A stretch of 64,000 nt of DNA from assembly GCA_963828285.1 (NCBI GenBank), contig CAWHEB010000001.1, positions 186,001-250,000 of the forward strand, written 5' to 3'. How positions within the stretch are numbered: the first letter of the stretch is position 1; each line of letters starts with the position of its first letter. A program made the translations under genes and the position numbers. This document shows, one piece after another, positions 27,179 through 35,543 of the stretch. The notes beneath the pieces were generated by a model, which made no database searches, was not told the origin of the DNA, and was given only the letters and a program-made list of their open reading frames with translations. This stretch comes from DAIOEK01 sp963828285. Lineage in GTDB: Bacteria > Chloroflexota > Anaerolineae > Anaerolineales > Anaerolineaceae.

Positions 27179-28387
27179 ATGAAACCAGAGGTAATCAAAG
27201 GATTATTGGCTCCAAATAAGACCAAGATCGTCATGCTGGTGATGGATGGATTGGGCGGTTTACCGCTCAAAGCCGGTGGTTTGACCGAATTGGAAACTGC
27301 ATCCACTCCGAATATGGATGCGCTTGCACGGGACGGTATATTAGGCGCTTCAAGACCGCTCGACCTGGGATTAACTCCCGGATCTGGCCCCGCCCATTTG
27401 GCGCTGTTCGGTTACGACCCGATTGTCCACGAGGTTGGACGCGGAGTACTCGAAGGTATCGGTGTGGGTATGTTCGTCAATAAGGGCGATGTGGCTGCCC
27501 GTGGAAACTTCTGCACCGTGGACGCGAACGGTTTGATCACAGACCGCCGCGCTGGCAGAATCCCGACCGAAGAAGCTGCAGTAGTCGTTGAAAAACTGAA
27601 GAAAATCACTCTCCCCGGCGTAAAAATCGAAGTGAAACATGTCAAGGAGCACCGCTTTGCCATCGTCCTGCGTGGAGAGGGATTATTCCCCGATATCGAC
27701 GATACCGATCCGCAGAAGACCGGTGTGGAACCGTTGAAGGCGGTAGCAAAGAACGCAGCTTCGAAGAAGACAGCTGATCTGTTCAATCAATGGATCGCGG
27801 AAGCACGTAAAGTGCTGGCAAACGAGCCAAAAGCCAACGCGCTGACCCTGCGTGGTTTCGCTACCGATCCAGCTTTGGAGAGCTATCAGGACCGTTATGG
27901 TCTCAAATCTGCCTGCGTGGCAGTCTATCCAATGTACAAGGGTGTAGCCCAGTTGGTCGGCATGGATGTCATCGATGTGGTTGGTGAAACCCCTGCAGAT
28001 GAGTTCACCGCTCTAGCCAAAGTTTGGGATCAGTATGATTTCTTCTTTGTGCATATCAAGAAGACAGACAGCTACGGCGAAGATGGCAATTTTGACGCCA
28101 AGGTACATGTCATCGAAACGGTGGATGAAGCCATCCCGCAATTATTAAAGCTGAAACCCGATGTGTTGATCATCACCGGAGACCACTCCACGCCGGCGAA
28201 ACTCAAGTCACATTCATGGCACCCGGTGCCATTCCTTCTATCTGCCCCTGAGACCGTACGTACAGACGATCAGGTGCAATTTGGCGAGACTGCCTGCGCG
28301 AAGGGCGGATTGGGCACTTTTAGTGCCCTGGATGCCATGCCGCTGGCGCTCGGCCATGCGCTGAGATTAAATAAGTACGGTGCGTGA
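27179..28387 (+). CDS. apgM: 2,3-bisphosphoglycerate-independent phosphoglycerate mutase, archaeal type
   Basis: The 402-residue alkaline-phosphatase-superfamily enzyme interconverts 3- and 2-phosphoglycerate in glycolysis. It has the metal-binding MLVMDGLGGLPL, TPNMDALARDG, the catalytic serine region TPGSGPAHLALFGYDP, EGIGVGM, and ligands IKKTDSYGEDGNF and ITGDHSTP. The ATG has GGAGG 7 bp upstream. A strong terminator follows. Confidence 0.93.
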   Translation: MKPEVIKGLLAPNKTKIVMLVMDGLGGLPLKAGGLTELETASTPNMDALARDGILGASRPLDLGLTPGSGPAHLALFGYDPIVHEVGRGVLEGIGVGMFVNKGDVAARGNFCTVDANGLITDRRAGRIPTEEAAVVVEKLKKITLPGVKIEVKHVKEHRFAIVLRGEGLFPDIDDTDPQKTGVEPLKAVAKNAASKKTADLFNQWIAEARKVLANEPKANALTLRGFATDPALESYQDRYGLKSACVAVYPMYKGVAQLVGMDVIDVVGETPADEFTALAKVWDQYDFFFVHIKKTDSYGEDGNFDAKVHVIETVDEAIPQLLKLKPDVLIITGDHSTPAKLKSHSWHPVPFLLSAPETVRTDDQVQFGETACAKGGLGTFSALDAMPLALGHALRLNKYGA

Positions 28388-28500
28388 ATTGGAGCCCAAC
28401 CCCCAACCCCCTTCCCAAACGGGAAGGGGGCTTTTTATTGGATAGGGAAGGAAGAACCTTAGGTTCTTCCTTCCCTATCAACCCAGTTTCTCCAAGATCG
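28388..28500 (-). repeat. Two-hairpin repeat element, copy 1 (inverted)
   Basis: An 18-bp perfect hairpin (28441-28458 with 28462-28479, loop TTA) is flanked by the conserved edge ACCCAGTTTCTCC and, on the other side, by the C-rich/G-rich hairpin 28407-28430. Read on the minus strand the order is edge, A/G-rich hairpin, short AT spacer, C-rich/G-rich hairpin, GGGTTGG tail. Confidence 0.8.
28407..28437 (+). terminator. Intrinsic terminator of apgM (part of a repeat element)
   Basis: A 10-bp perfect stem CCCCCTTCCC-AAAC-GGGAAGGGGG is followed by CTTTTTA. It is at the same time the second hairpin of repeat copy 1. Confidence 0.82.
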
Positions 28501-28771
28501 TCTGACATTCTGAGCGAAGCGAAGAATCTCTAGCATCATCAATTTGACCAAGCAGGGAGAAACGGGAGGTTGAGGGTGGAAGTGCCGCAGGCACTTCCAC
28601 CCTCGCAAAATTAAGCCCCCTTTCGCTTGCGAGAGGGGGATGGGGGAGAGGTCTTATCATGTCATTTTAAGTAAAGTCAGGATCTATGGTTAAATCTGCC
28701 ACACCAGGACAGTACCAGAGATCCCTCACTCCGTTCGGGATGACAATAAGTTCATCACAGGCAAGTCCTCA
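28501..28771. repeat. Gene-free stretch with repeat copy 2 and two short dispersed motifs
   Basis: Copy 2 of the two-hairpin element is at about 28553-28655 on the plus strand: edge GCAGGGAGAAACGGG, 15-bp perfect hairpin (28572-28586 with 28590-28604, loop GCA), then an 11-bp hairpin with one wobble (28616-28626 with 28629-28639). Two other short motifs of the type GAGCGAAGCGAAGAATCTC (28512-28530) and GAGATCCCTCACTCCGTTCG (28719-28738) also lie here. No gene is seen. Confidence 0.7.
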
Positions 28772-29434
28772 TTATCGGGATTTGCCCATTCTGATCAATA
28801 AATACGCCAGACCAGCGCTAAGCAAGCCGACGTAGATAAATATGTCCGACCAGAAACGCATCGGAAAAAGACGGATGAAAGTGTCAGAATAGTAGAACAG
28901 CCAGGTATCCCCAACAAAGAACAACTTGTGGAACAAGGTAAAGAATGTGTCAAAATCAATGGCTACCGACGCGAGGATCAAGCCGATCAATCCGAGGGTC
29001 AACCAGCCTCCGCTGGCAGCAGCACTCTTCCACTGCGGCATCTTCCGCGAAATATAGAAATACAGGGTGGTAAAAGTAAAGACCACCAGCAGAGATAGCC
29101 AGAGCAGGCGCCCTTTGACGACCAGCACTTTGACATCATCCATATGGGAAAGCTCACGTGGAGTATACAAGGGAGATCCGTCAGACAGCTTGTATTGATC
29201 AAAGTAGGACTTGTCCGCGTTATTCAGCAGATAATCAATCGAAACCCGCGACCACTTCAGCCGATCCTGCTGGGTAAACCCATACGGATCCGCTGGGAAA
29301 GCGGGCATACGGTATTCGATCTCCAGCAGTGCCGGAGTCAACATCAGGCGTACCATGGTGAAAATGATCACAAATGGCGTCAGAAGGGTGATGAGAACCT
29401 GAAGAAATTTCGGTAATACTTTGTTGGACATCAT
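28772..29434 (-). CDS. DUF1461/TIGR01906 family integral membrane protein
   Basis: The 220-residue protein has about four membrane helices (residues about 13-33, 105-125, 143-163, 193-213) and an extracytoplasmic loop with TPRELSHMDDVK, the conserved family stretch in which HM and DV are nearly invariant. The function is unknown. Its start ATG overlaps the stop of the upstream gene (ATGA), so it is translationally coupled to the spermidine synthase-like gene. Confidence 0.75.
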   Translation of the reverse strand: MMSNKVLPKFLQVLITLLTPFVIIFTMVRLMLTPALLEIEYRMPAFPADPYGFTQQDRLKWSRVSIDYLLNNADKSYFDQYKLSDGSPLYTPRELSHMDDVKVLVVKGRLLWLSLLVVFTFTTLYFYISRKMPQWKSAAASGGWLTLGLIGLILASVAIDFDTFFTLFHKLFFVGDTWLFYYSDTFIRLFPMRFWSDIFIYVGLLSAGLAYLLIRMGKSR

Positions 29435-31005
29435 TGCGGTTCTCCCAGAGTGGAAACATCTTCGGTCAGTATGTAGTTTAGGACCATGTTATTGGTCACC
29501 CATTCGATGGGAGCCAGATCATCGGTGTATACCTGTGCGGCAGGTGGTGCTGGTTGCAAATTAGCGAGGGTGAGCTGCATCGTGTCCAATAAGACCGGCG
29601 ATGTAATGCCATCCTTCGATAATGTTTGAAAATTCCGCAACAGATTACCCGATTCGGTCGGCAGAACGGTGGCAAAGATCATTGAATTGAAGGTATCCGG
29701 GATATCCATGACATAAATGGAGGAGAAAACCTCCTTCATGGTGCTTGCGAGGCTGTTGATCAGACGGCGGTCATTGGGAGCCCGTCCGACATTGATCACC
29801 ACCACGCCGTCATCCTCCAGATGAGCCTTCACGATGCGGAAAAATTCCACTGTGGTGAGATGCGGCGGTATGTAAGGCGGACGGTAGGCATCGATGGCAA
29901 TCAGCGAATAGGTTTTGCCGCTCTGGTCCAATCCCCAGCGGCCATCCTGCACGTGGACATTCAGGTTGGGCTCGTTCATGTCGAAATATTTGCGGGCAAC
30001 ATCCACGATCTTGCCGTCGATCTCGTAACCGTCGATGGGAATATCCCCAAAGATCTCTGTGGCAGCCCGGGCAGTTGTCCCCGCGGCTAGCCCGACGATG
30101 GCGATGGATTTGACCCGATCGGTGCTGACCGGTGACTCATTGAAGAACGGACCGACCAAAAACTGCTCCCAGGGACCGTAGAAGTTCTTCTGGGTGGGAT
30201 GATAAATGGAATGGATGCCCTGTCCATCATTCAGACGAAGCATGCTGTAGCCGTCCTCCTGCAGCACCTGAATATAGTTGTATTCGGATTCCGCCTCGTA
30301 CACCTGACCTGTGGATTGCTTGATATTGCCGATCGGGCCAATGAACAGCAGAACGATGACAACGACGAAAATGCCAATATAGAGAAAATTCTTTTTTAGC
30401 CCCAGTGTGAGAACCAAACCAACGATAGCTGCCAGAATGAGCAACGCGCCGAACAGCATAAAGGTGCGGTAGGTACCAATCAGGGGGATGAGGATGAGGG
30501 ACGGCAGGAAAGTGCCGATAAATGAGCCAATGGTGGATATGGCGTAGATCTGACCGGCAACCTGCCCGGATTTTTCCGCAGTTGACATGCGCAAGCGGAT
30601 GGCGAAGGGGGAAGCGGTGCCCAGCAGGATCATGGGGACAAGCAGCAAGATCATCACCGAGATGAAGGAACCCGCCAGCACTCCCAATTGCAGCCGGTCG
30701 AAGGCGTTGGCTGCCAGGCGCAGGACGGGCTGGGCGATCAGGGGGATGACCGCGGTGGACGTCCCCGCCCAGAACAGGATGCGGTAGAAAACGGACGGCT
30801 CGGGGTGTTTATCCGCCCAGCGTCCGCCGATGAAATAGCCGACGGTGAGGTAGATGAGGATAAGCCCGATGATGCTGGCCCAGACCAGGTTGCTGGATCC
30901 GAAGACGTTGCCCACAAGGCGCGAAGCTGCCATCTCGATTCCCAGGGATGCCAGCCCGGAGATGAAAACCATAATGTAGATATATTTTTGCTGTGTATTG
31001 GTCAT
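29431..31005 (-). CDS. Membrane-anchored spermidine synthase-like protein (fused MFS-like/spermidine synthase)
   Basis: The 524-residue protein has a membrane domain of about seven helices (residues 1-225; FISGLASLGIEMAASRLVG, GTASPFAIRL, GSFIGTFLPSLILIPLIGT), then a soluble class I methyltransferase-fold domain with IAIVGLAAGTTARAA, the acidic residue in GYEIDG that would bind the amine donor, VHVQDGRWGL, and LIAIDAYRPPYIPPHLTTVEFF. Such fusions are widespread, but polyamine synthase activity is rarely proven. A true substrate is not known here. Confidence 0.85.
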   Translation of the reverse strand: MTNTQQKYIYIMVFISGLASLGIEMAASRLVGNVFGSSNLVWASIIGLILIYLTVGYFIGGRWADKHPEPSVFYRILFWAGTSTAVIPLIAQPVLRLAANAFDRLQLGVLAGSFISVMILLLVPMILLGTASPFAIRLRMSTAEKSGQVAGQIYAISTIGSFIGTFLPSLILIPLIGTYRTFMLFGALLILAAIVGLVLTLGLKKNFLYIGIFVVVIVLLFIGPIGNIKQSTGQVYEAESEYNYIQVLQEDGYSMLRLNDGQGIHSIYHPTQKNFYGPWEQFLVGPFFNESPVSTDRVKSIAIVGLAAGTTARAATEIFGDIPIDGYEIDGKIVDVARKYFDMNEPNLNVHVQDGRWGLDQSGKTYSLIAIDAYRPPYIPPHLTTVEFFRIVKAHLEDDGVVVINVGRAPNDRRLINSLASTMKEVFSSIYVMDIPDTFNSMIFATVLPTESGNLLRNFQTLSKDGITSPVLLDTMQLTLANLQPAPPAAQVYTDDLAPIEWVTNNMVLNYILTEDVSTLGEPQ

Positions 31006-31014
31006 GATGAGTAA

Positions 31015-31258
31015 TTATACCAATCCCAACAGCTTTGTCATTGTGAAGAAGGCTTTATCGATGCTGCCGTCACCACCTGGATTAATCACCATAACTTCAC
31101 CCATCTATTTGCCACCAAATCAATCCTTTGCTAGACTCACAAAAGTATGAGTAACGCCAAAAGTAATAATCGGAAAGTTATTTAAATCCTCACCATTAGT
31201 CCAATATATCGCGGGAAGATCTGAGAAATCTAGACTTTGTTGATATCAGCTTCGAGGT
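31015..31258 (-). pseudogene. Possible decayed small gene (unrecognised)
   Basis: The minus strand holds protein-like pieces (LDFSDLPAIYWTNGEDLNNF, FPIITFGVTHTFVSLAKD, GEVMVINPGGDGSIDKAFF) in one frame, interrupted by in-frame stops and an apparent frame change. The look is of a small cytosolic protein, possibly of the SUKH/immunity type, but the match is too weak to name. The gene-free stretch 31006-31306 otherwise shows only AT-rich sequence before the 31307 gene. Confidence 0.25.
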
Positions 31259-31306
31259 AGCTGCGTAGAAAAGTACAATCTTGGTAAAGCAAAAAGGGGA
31301 CTATAT

Positions 31307-31978
31307 ATGGAAAATCAGATGATATTCATAGGGGCGCTGGGAGCATTCTTCCTGGCAACGGCAGCAACCATGGTTTCGGATATGCATGGAATTGGAGATT
31401 GGTACCTCGCCTCACTTCAGCAGAGAAAACTTGCATTGAATCCGGCGGTCATTTTCGGAGCTCCGTATAAGATTGCAGGCTATTTCGGCGAACCTCTGCT
31501 AATCATTTCGATTGGTATGCTAACGGTGGGGCTCTATGGAAGCTGGTCGAAATACCATTTATCCATTGCGCTGATTGCAATGATCATAGGCATCCTATAT
31601 ATTTTCGAAAGAATATTTTGGAGTTACGTCACCACTAATTTCGCCAAAAAGATACAGCTCCATGAGACGATTGAGGATTATTCCGTCCTCAAGCAAGCCG
31701 GGTTTCTCAAAGGACTTGGCGCCTTATTGGGCGGATTGATCGGTGGTTTTGGATTCTCAATCACGCTGACCATATTCTTCTTCAGCCTACATAACCCTTA
31801 CGGCATCGCCGGCGGATTGATCGTGATTGCATCCATGCTGATCGGGATGCCAGCGAAAATATATTTCATGAACCATGTAACTTCAGGAGTGTTGACGACC
31901 TTCATCCTCAGTATGGTTATCAAGAATTTTGGTATAGTTTTCATGGGAGTCGCGATGCTTATGGAAGCATTGAAGTGA
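31307..31978 (+). CDS. Hypothetical polytopic membrane protein
   Basis: The 223-residue protein has about six hydrophobic segments (around 5-25, 52-76, 84-106, 136-160, 168-185, 194-218). I recognise no family. The conserved-looking cytoplasmic or periplasmic loop is short and without metal motifs. The ATG is preceded by AAAGGGGAC. It stands alone, followed by a repeat-rich region. Confidence 0.62.
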   Translation: MENQMIFIGALGAFFLATAATMVSDMHGIGDWYLASLQQRKLALNPAVIFGAPYKIAGYFGEPLLIISIGMLTVGLYGSWSKYHLSIALIAMIIGILYIFERIFWSYVTTNFAKKIQLHETIEDYSVLKQAGFLKGLGALLGGLIGGFGFSITLTIFFFSLHNPYGIAGGLIVIASMLIGMPAKIYFMNHVTSGVLTTFILSMVIKNFGIVFMGVAMLMEALK

Positions 31979-32577
31979 AATGGATGTTGGTTCAGGTGGG
32001 TTTCGAAATAACCACTCACCCCAACCTGCGACTATGGTGTAAGTAGCGATTGATCGTACTCTGCAAAACCCAATATGCTTGCTGACCCACCACAACCCCT
32101 CCCGCCGCGTGGATTTCAAAATTAAGGAATTCATTTGGCTGGAGGGGCTAAATTCTTTGGGGATGAGGGAACCTTTGGTTCCCTCATCCCCAACCGTCTG
32201 GTTCTCCTGAGTAAGTACTATGGCTATAAAAGCACCATACGGACACGATCAACGGTCTTTGAGAAACTGGGTTGATAGGGATGAGAACCGCAGGTTCTTC
32301 CATCCCTATCTCTTAAATCCCCTTCCGCATATCGAGATTCTGTATGACCGAATTCTCTTTGCGGGAGGGGTTGGGGTGAGCAGAATGCGTATTAAGGAAA
32401 ACTGATATAGAATAATAATCATATAGGGATGCTTCGGACAAGCAAAACTATTATTCAATGGAAAATATATTGTGAACTGAGTTGGTTTAGCAAGATCCGC
32501 TCAACAATATAACAACTTTAGTACCTGCCAAATTAAAGGAGTATCTCTAGATCGAATATCTCAGGATATTAGTTTTG
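31979..32577. repeat. Repeat-rich gene-free stretch with two-hairpin element copies 3 and 4
   Basis: Copy 3 is inverted (about 32080-32210): C-rich/G-rich arms CCCCTCCCGC (32095) and GGAGGGG (32141), then a 15-bp perfect hairpin (32159-32173 with 32177-32191, loop TTT). Copy 4 is direct (about 32262-32382): edge TTTGAGAAACTGGGTTG, a hairpin whose left arm lacks two bases (32274-32289 with 32293-32310, loop GCA), and CCCCTTCCGC/GCGGGAGGGG arms at 32319 and 32361. The sequence between 32400 and 32577 is AT-rich and holds no ORF that I can support. Confidence 0.7.
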
Positions 32578-33040
32578 ATGAGGATGATATTACGAAAGAT
32601 CGTTTTTGTGGAGTATAGCGTCCGTTCAGATGATTTAAAACCATCTAAGATAACAGATAAATTAGAAATTGAACCTTAAAAGCTTTTTCAAAGGGTGAAA
32701 GATACTTGGGACGGATTCGCTGAATCCCTACAAAAAAGAAGGAGAATACTTGGCGAGAAAGATGGACTGGGGTTTGGTCACTAAGTATCAAAAGGAAGAA
32801 TTAACTTCAAAGAAGTGGAAGACTAATATTCTTTATATTTTAGAACAATTAGAAAATAAAAAAACTTTATTGGATAATTATCCTTCTAGAGAAAGAAACC
32901 AATACTATCAGGTTCTACATTTGGTGGGAACCATATTCAGGTCATGGAAGTTATTCCATATCTAGTGAAACATTAACGAGATGGCAAAGCTGTGCCACTA
33001 TGTTGAATATGGTGTTTTATATGATGAAGAAGCAGATTAG
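32578..33040 (+). pseudogene. DUF4279-like gene, broken by several frame changes
   Basis: Pieces in different frames line up in the order of a DUF4279 protein: VEYSVRSDDLKPSKITDKLE from an ATG at 32578, then KSFFKG and GERYLGRIR, then the open frame 32750-32965 (ARKMDWGLV, NILYILEQLE), then RFYIWWEPYSGHGSYSISSE, then KLCHYVEYGVLYDEEAD ending at TAG 33038. About five frame changes in 460 bp are needed, far more than in neighbouring genes. DUF4279 has no known activity, but members occur in polymorphic-toxin immunity loci. I call it a pseudogene, with dense sequence errors as the alternative. Confidence 0.5.
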
Positions 33041-33113
33041 CCATCAAACTTTGAGAATTATTCTCTTTTTTCAATGGAAAACATAATCTAAATCGGGTTG
33101 GGTTGAGCGGATT

Positions 33114-33800
33114 TTGAGAAACTCAACCTACGACTATTTCGGGAAGAAATATTGGCATTTGGCACAGAACTCGGAGGAAGGTATCGAATTAAAGCAGGAT
33201 ACTAAATCGCTATATGAACAACTTAGTAAATTATCAGATCCTGTAAATAATCGAGCAATTCGCTTTCGCGTTGACTCAAAGATTCCGCCAAAAAACGTCC
33301 AGAACTTATCAAAGAAAAGATTGTATCTCATTGATGAAATCGAATTAGTACCAAGTTTTGGGAACACTTTATATGAGTTTCTTTGGTCAACTTATCCAGA
33401 GATTGTCTGCATCTCAAGCAAATTAGTCGATCTGTTTTCACAAGCAAAATTTACTGGTTGGGATGCATTACCAATAAAGATATCAGATCCAAACCAAAAA
33501 TTACATGATTACTATTACCGTTTTATGGTTACCGGGCCATCATTAGAGCTGGAAGTTTCGCGCATGACATTAGAAGATCGCCCTGCACCAACACCAACCG
33601 GCAGGCCATATAAAGTGTATAAAGGATACTTCTTTAATGAATCAAAGTATGACGGAAGTGATTTTTTCTTAATAAGGAATTCTTATTTTGTCTCTGATAG
33701 AGTCAAAGAGATATTAAAAAAGAATAAAATCAAGAATATATTATTAACTCCAATTTTGGACATAGAAATCGATCGATGGATAATTGATAATGTTGGATAA
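33114..33800 (+). CDS. Hypothetical protein, possibly Imm11/Imm43-like immunity protein
   Basis: The 228-residue AT-rich frame begins with TTG at 33114 inside repeat-like sequence, so the true start is uncertain and the gene may be truncated at the 5' end. The middle part (EIVCISSKLVDLFSQAKFTG, WDALPIKISD, YYYRFMVTG) resembles the pattern of DUF1629/Imm11-type immunity proteins, where a SxxLxxxF helix is followed by a xPV/I strand and a YYxxxVTG strand. This is a weak similarity from memory. No toxin gene is near. Confidence 0.5.
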   Translation: MRNSTYDYFGKKYWHLAQNSEEGIELKQDTKSLYEQLSKLSDPVNNRAIRFRVDSKIPPKNVQNLSKKRLYLIDEIELVPSFGNTLYEFLWSTYPEIVCISSKLVDLFSQAKFTGWDALPIKISDPNQKLHDYYYRFMVTGPSLELEVSRMTLEDRPAPTPTGRPYKVYKGYFFNESKYDGSDFFLIRNSYFVSDRVKEILKKNKIKNILLTPILDIEIDRWIIDNVG

Positions 33801-34304
33801 GAGTTATGAACCATGTGGTGGGTTGAGAGGATTTTGTTAATCCTGAACCTGAATTGTCATCCAGATCGTCTTGGGGAATCCCGCGTCGGGCTTCGTCCTC
33901 TTCGCAAAGACAAATCTAACTCCTCTGAGGAAAGAAATATAAAGGTTAAGGAGAAACTGGGTTGATAGGGATGGAAGTGCTTAGGCACTTCCATCCCTAT
34001 ATCTTTATGCCCCTCCCGCACGAGATTCTACTACCAAACAGACTATAGGTCTACGGGAGGGGTTGGGGGTGGGCGATTTCGAATTAGGACGAGCAGTGGT
34101 CACCTCGCAGGACGAAATATGACCCGGAATCTAAAGTCTACTCGGCCATTTTATGTTTTGAATTGGTATAAAATCAAATCCAAATAGGGGATTTGTTATT
34201 CTCTGAATTCGTGGAAAATCTGATGATGGGGTTGGGTAATTTGAGTTGGGTCTCGCAGAGATACCTCAATCCAGCATACGACTTCGCAATAAGGAAGATA
34301 TAAA
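33801..34304. repeat. Gene-free stretch with two-hairpin element copy 5
   Basis: Copy 5 (about 33948-34075, direct) has the edge AAGGAGAAACTGGGTTG, a 16-bp perfect hairpin (33965-33980 with 33985-34000), the spacer ATCTTTATG, and arms CCCCTCCCG (34010-34018) and CGGGAGGGG (34054-34062) followed by TTGGGGGTGGG. A degenerate motif of the GTCAT..GAATC..CTTCG type lies at 33855-33910. The rest is AT-rich without a supportable gene. Confidence 0.7.
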
Positions 34305-34910
34305 ATGAAAGAGTATGAAGGTATTACATATCCGGAAAGAGAAATTATAAAAGAATTAAATTTTATCGGATATGAAATAGTAGCTGTACAAGATTTATAT
34401 ATAAATAAACTAAATTACAGCAATGCAATCCCAATTCTAATAAAATATTTGCCTCAAATTGAAAATTCTAGTGTGAAAGAGCAAGTTATTCGAGCATTGA
34501 CTGTTAAATGGGCAATAAACACCAATGCATCTCGAATACTAATTGAGGAATTCCGAAAATCGAAAAACGATTTACACCTGTGTTGGGTTATTGGAAGCGC
34601 ATTAGAAGTACTTGCAAAGAAGGATATACAAGGAGATATTATTAATCTCGTTGAAGATCCTTTTTATGGAACAGCTAGGCAGATGCTAGTGTTAGCATTA
34701 TCAAAAATGGATAAAAATTATGTGGAACCGGTTCTTATCAGTTTATTAAATGACGAAACTGTAAGAGGTCAAGCAATAATTTCATTGGGAAAGTTGCGTT
34801 CGAACAAAGCAAAACCATTCTTGGAAATGTTAACTAATGATAATAATTCTTGGATCAAAAGAGAGACAAAATTGGCATTAGAAAAAATAGGAAAGGGAGG
34901 TGCAAAATAG
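34305..34910 (+). CDS. HEAT-repeat protein of unknown function (orphan immunity-like)
   Basis: The 201-residue AT-rich gene encodes a chain of paired helices: four to five HEAT-like repeats from about residue 40 to the end, for example VKEQVIRALTVKWA, GTARQMLVLALSKM, VRGQAIISLGKL and WIKRETKLALEKIG. Small HEAT proteins of this size are common immunity proteins in toxin loci, but the repeats give no specific function. The base composition is more AT-rich than that of the housekeeping genes on either side. Confidence 0.68.
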   Translation: MKEYEGITYPEREIIKELNFIGYEIVAVQDLYINKLNYSNAIPILIKYLPQIENSSVKEQVIRALTVKWAINTNASRILIEEFRKSKNDLHLCWVIGSALEVLAKKDIQGDIINLVEDPFYGTARQMLVLALSKMDKNYVEPVLISLLNDETVRGQAIISLGKLRSNKAKPFLEMLTNDNNSWIKRETKLALEKIGKGGAK

Positions 34911-35479
34911 TTGTAGGTAGGTTTGAGCAATCTTGGCGAACCCAAACTTACTTGCTTACCCACCACAATGCCCTGATTTTCCTCAGGAGGTACGATAGCT
35001 ACAAAAGTACAGCACTGGCAAGAACAATGGGTTTTGGGAGAAATGGGTTGAAAGGGAAGGAAGAACCAACGGTTCTTCCTTCCCTTTCATTTAAAGCCCC
35101 TCCCGCAACGGATCGTCCAACAACTAGAGTTTCATTCTGCGGGATATGAAATACGCAGAGCAATGGGTTGGGGTGGGTCACTTAATACGTCGAATGTAAA
35201 AGCAAAATTCCCACAAATCTCAAAATCACTGTCACAAGTGACAGTTGTATTTCCATTTCATTGCTGTTATGATAGTAAATAGAACGTATGTACTATATAT
35301 TCTATCACCGATACATTTTCGGTCCGTTCTTAATTAATCGCATAGCCCTGGTAAATACCCAAGATTAAGACTTCAGAGGAATTGAAACAAATAACAAATG
35401 AATTGTATTTTTGCGGCTCGTGAAATATCACCGGTCATCCTGAATTCAGGTAGGGTATTTTGTTCTCCACCCCGAATGC
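34911..35479. repeat. Gene-free stretch with two-hairpin element copy 6
   Basis: Copy 6 (about 35034-35180, direct) has the edge TTGGGAGAAATGGGTTG and an 18-bp perfect hairpin (35050-35067 with 35071-35088, loop AAC). Compared with other copies the pair GATAGGG/CCCTATC has become GAAAGGG/CCCTTTC, a compensatory change. The C-rich arm CCCCTCCCGC is at 35097; the G-rich partner is decayed. Upstream, 34940-35030 resembles the flank of copies 3 and 4. The remaining 35181-35479 shows no gene. Confidence 0.7.
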
Positions 35480-35509
35480 TTGAACATCTGCCCGGAAAAA
35501 AGTTATAAT
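35480..35509 (+). promoter_or_regulatory. alaS: Promoter of alaS
   Basis: TTGAAC (35480-35485), an 18-bp spacer and a perfect TATAAT (35504-35509) lie 34 bp before the preferred alaS start. Confidence 0.58.
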
Positions 35510-35543
35510 ACGGTTTCATTATTTTCTTATGGCAGGAGTCTCT

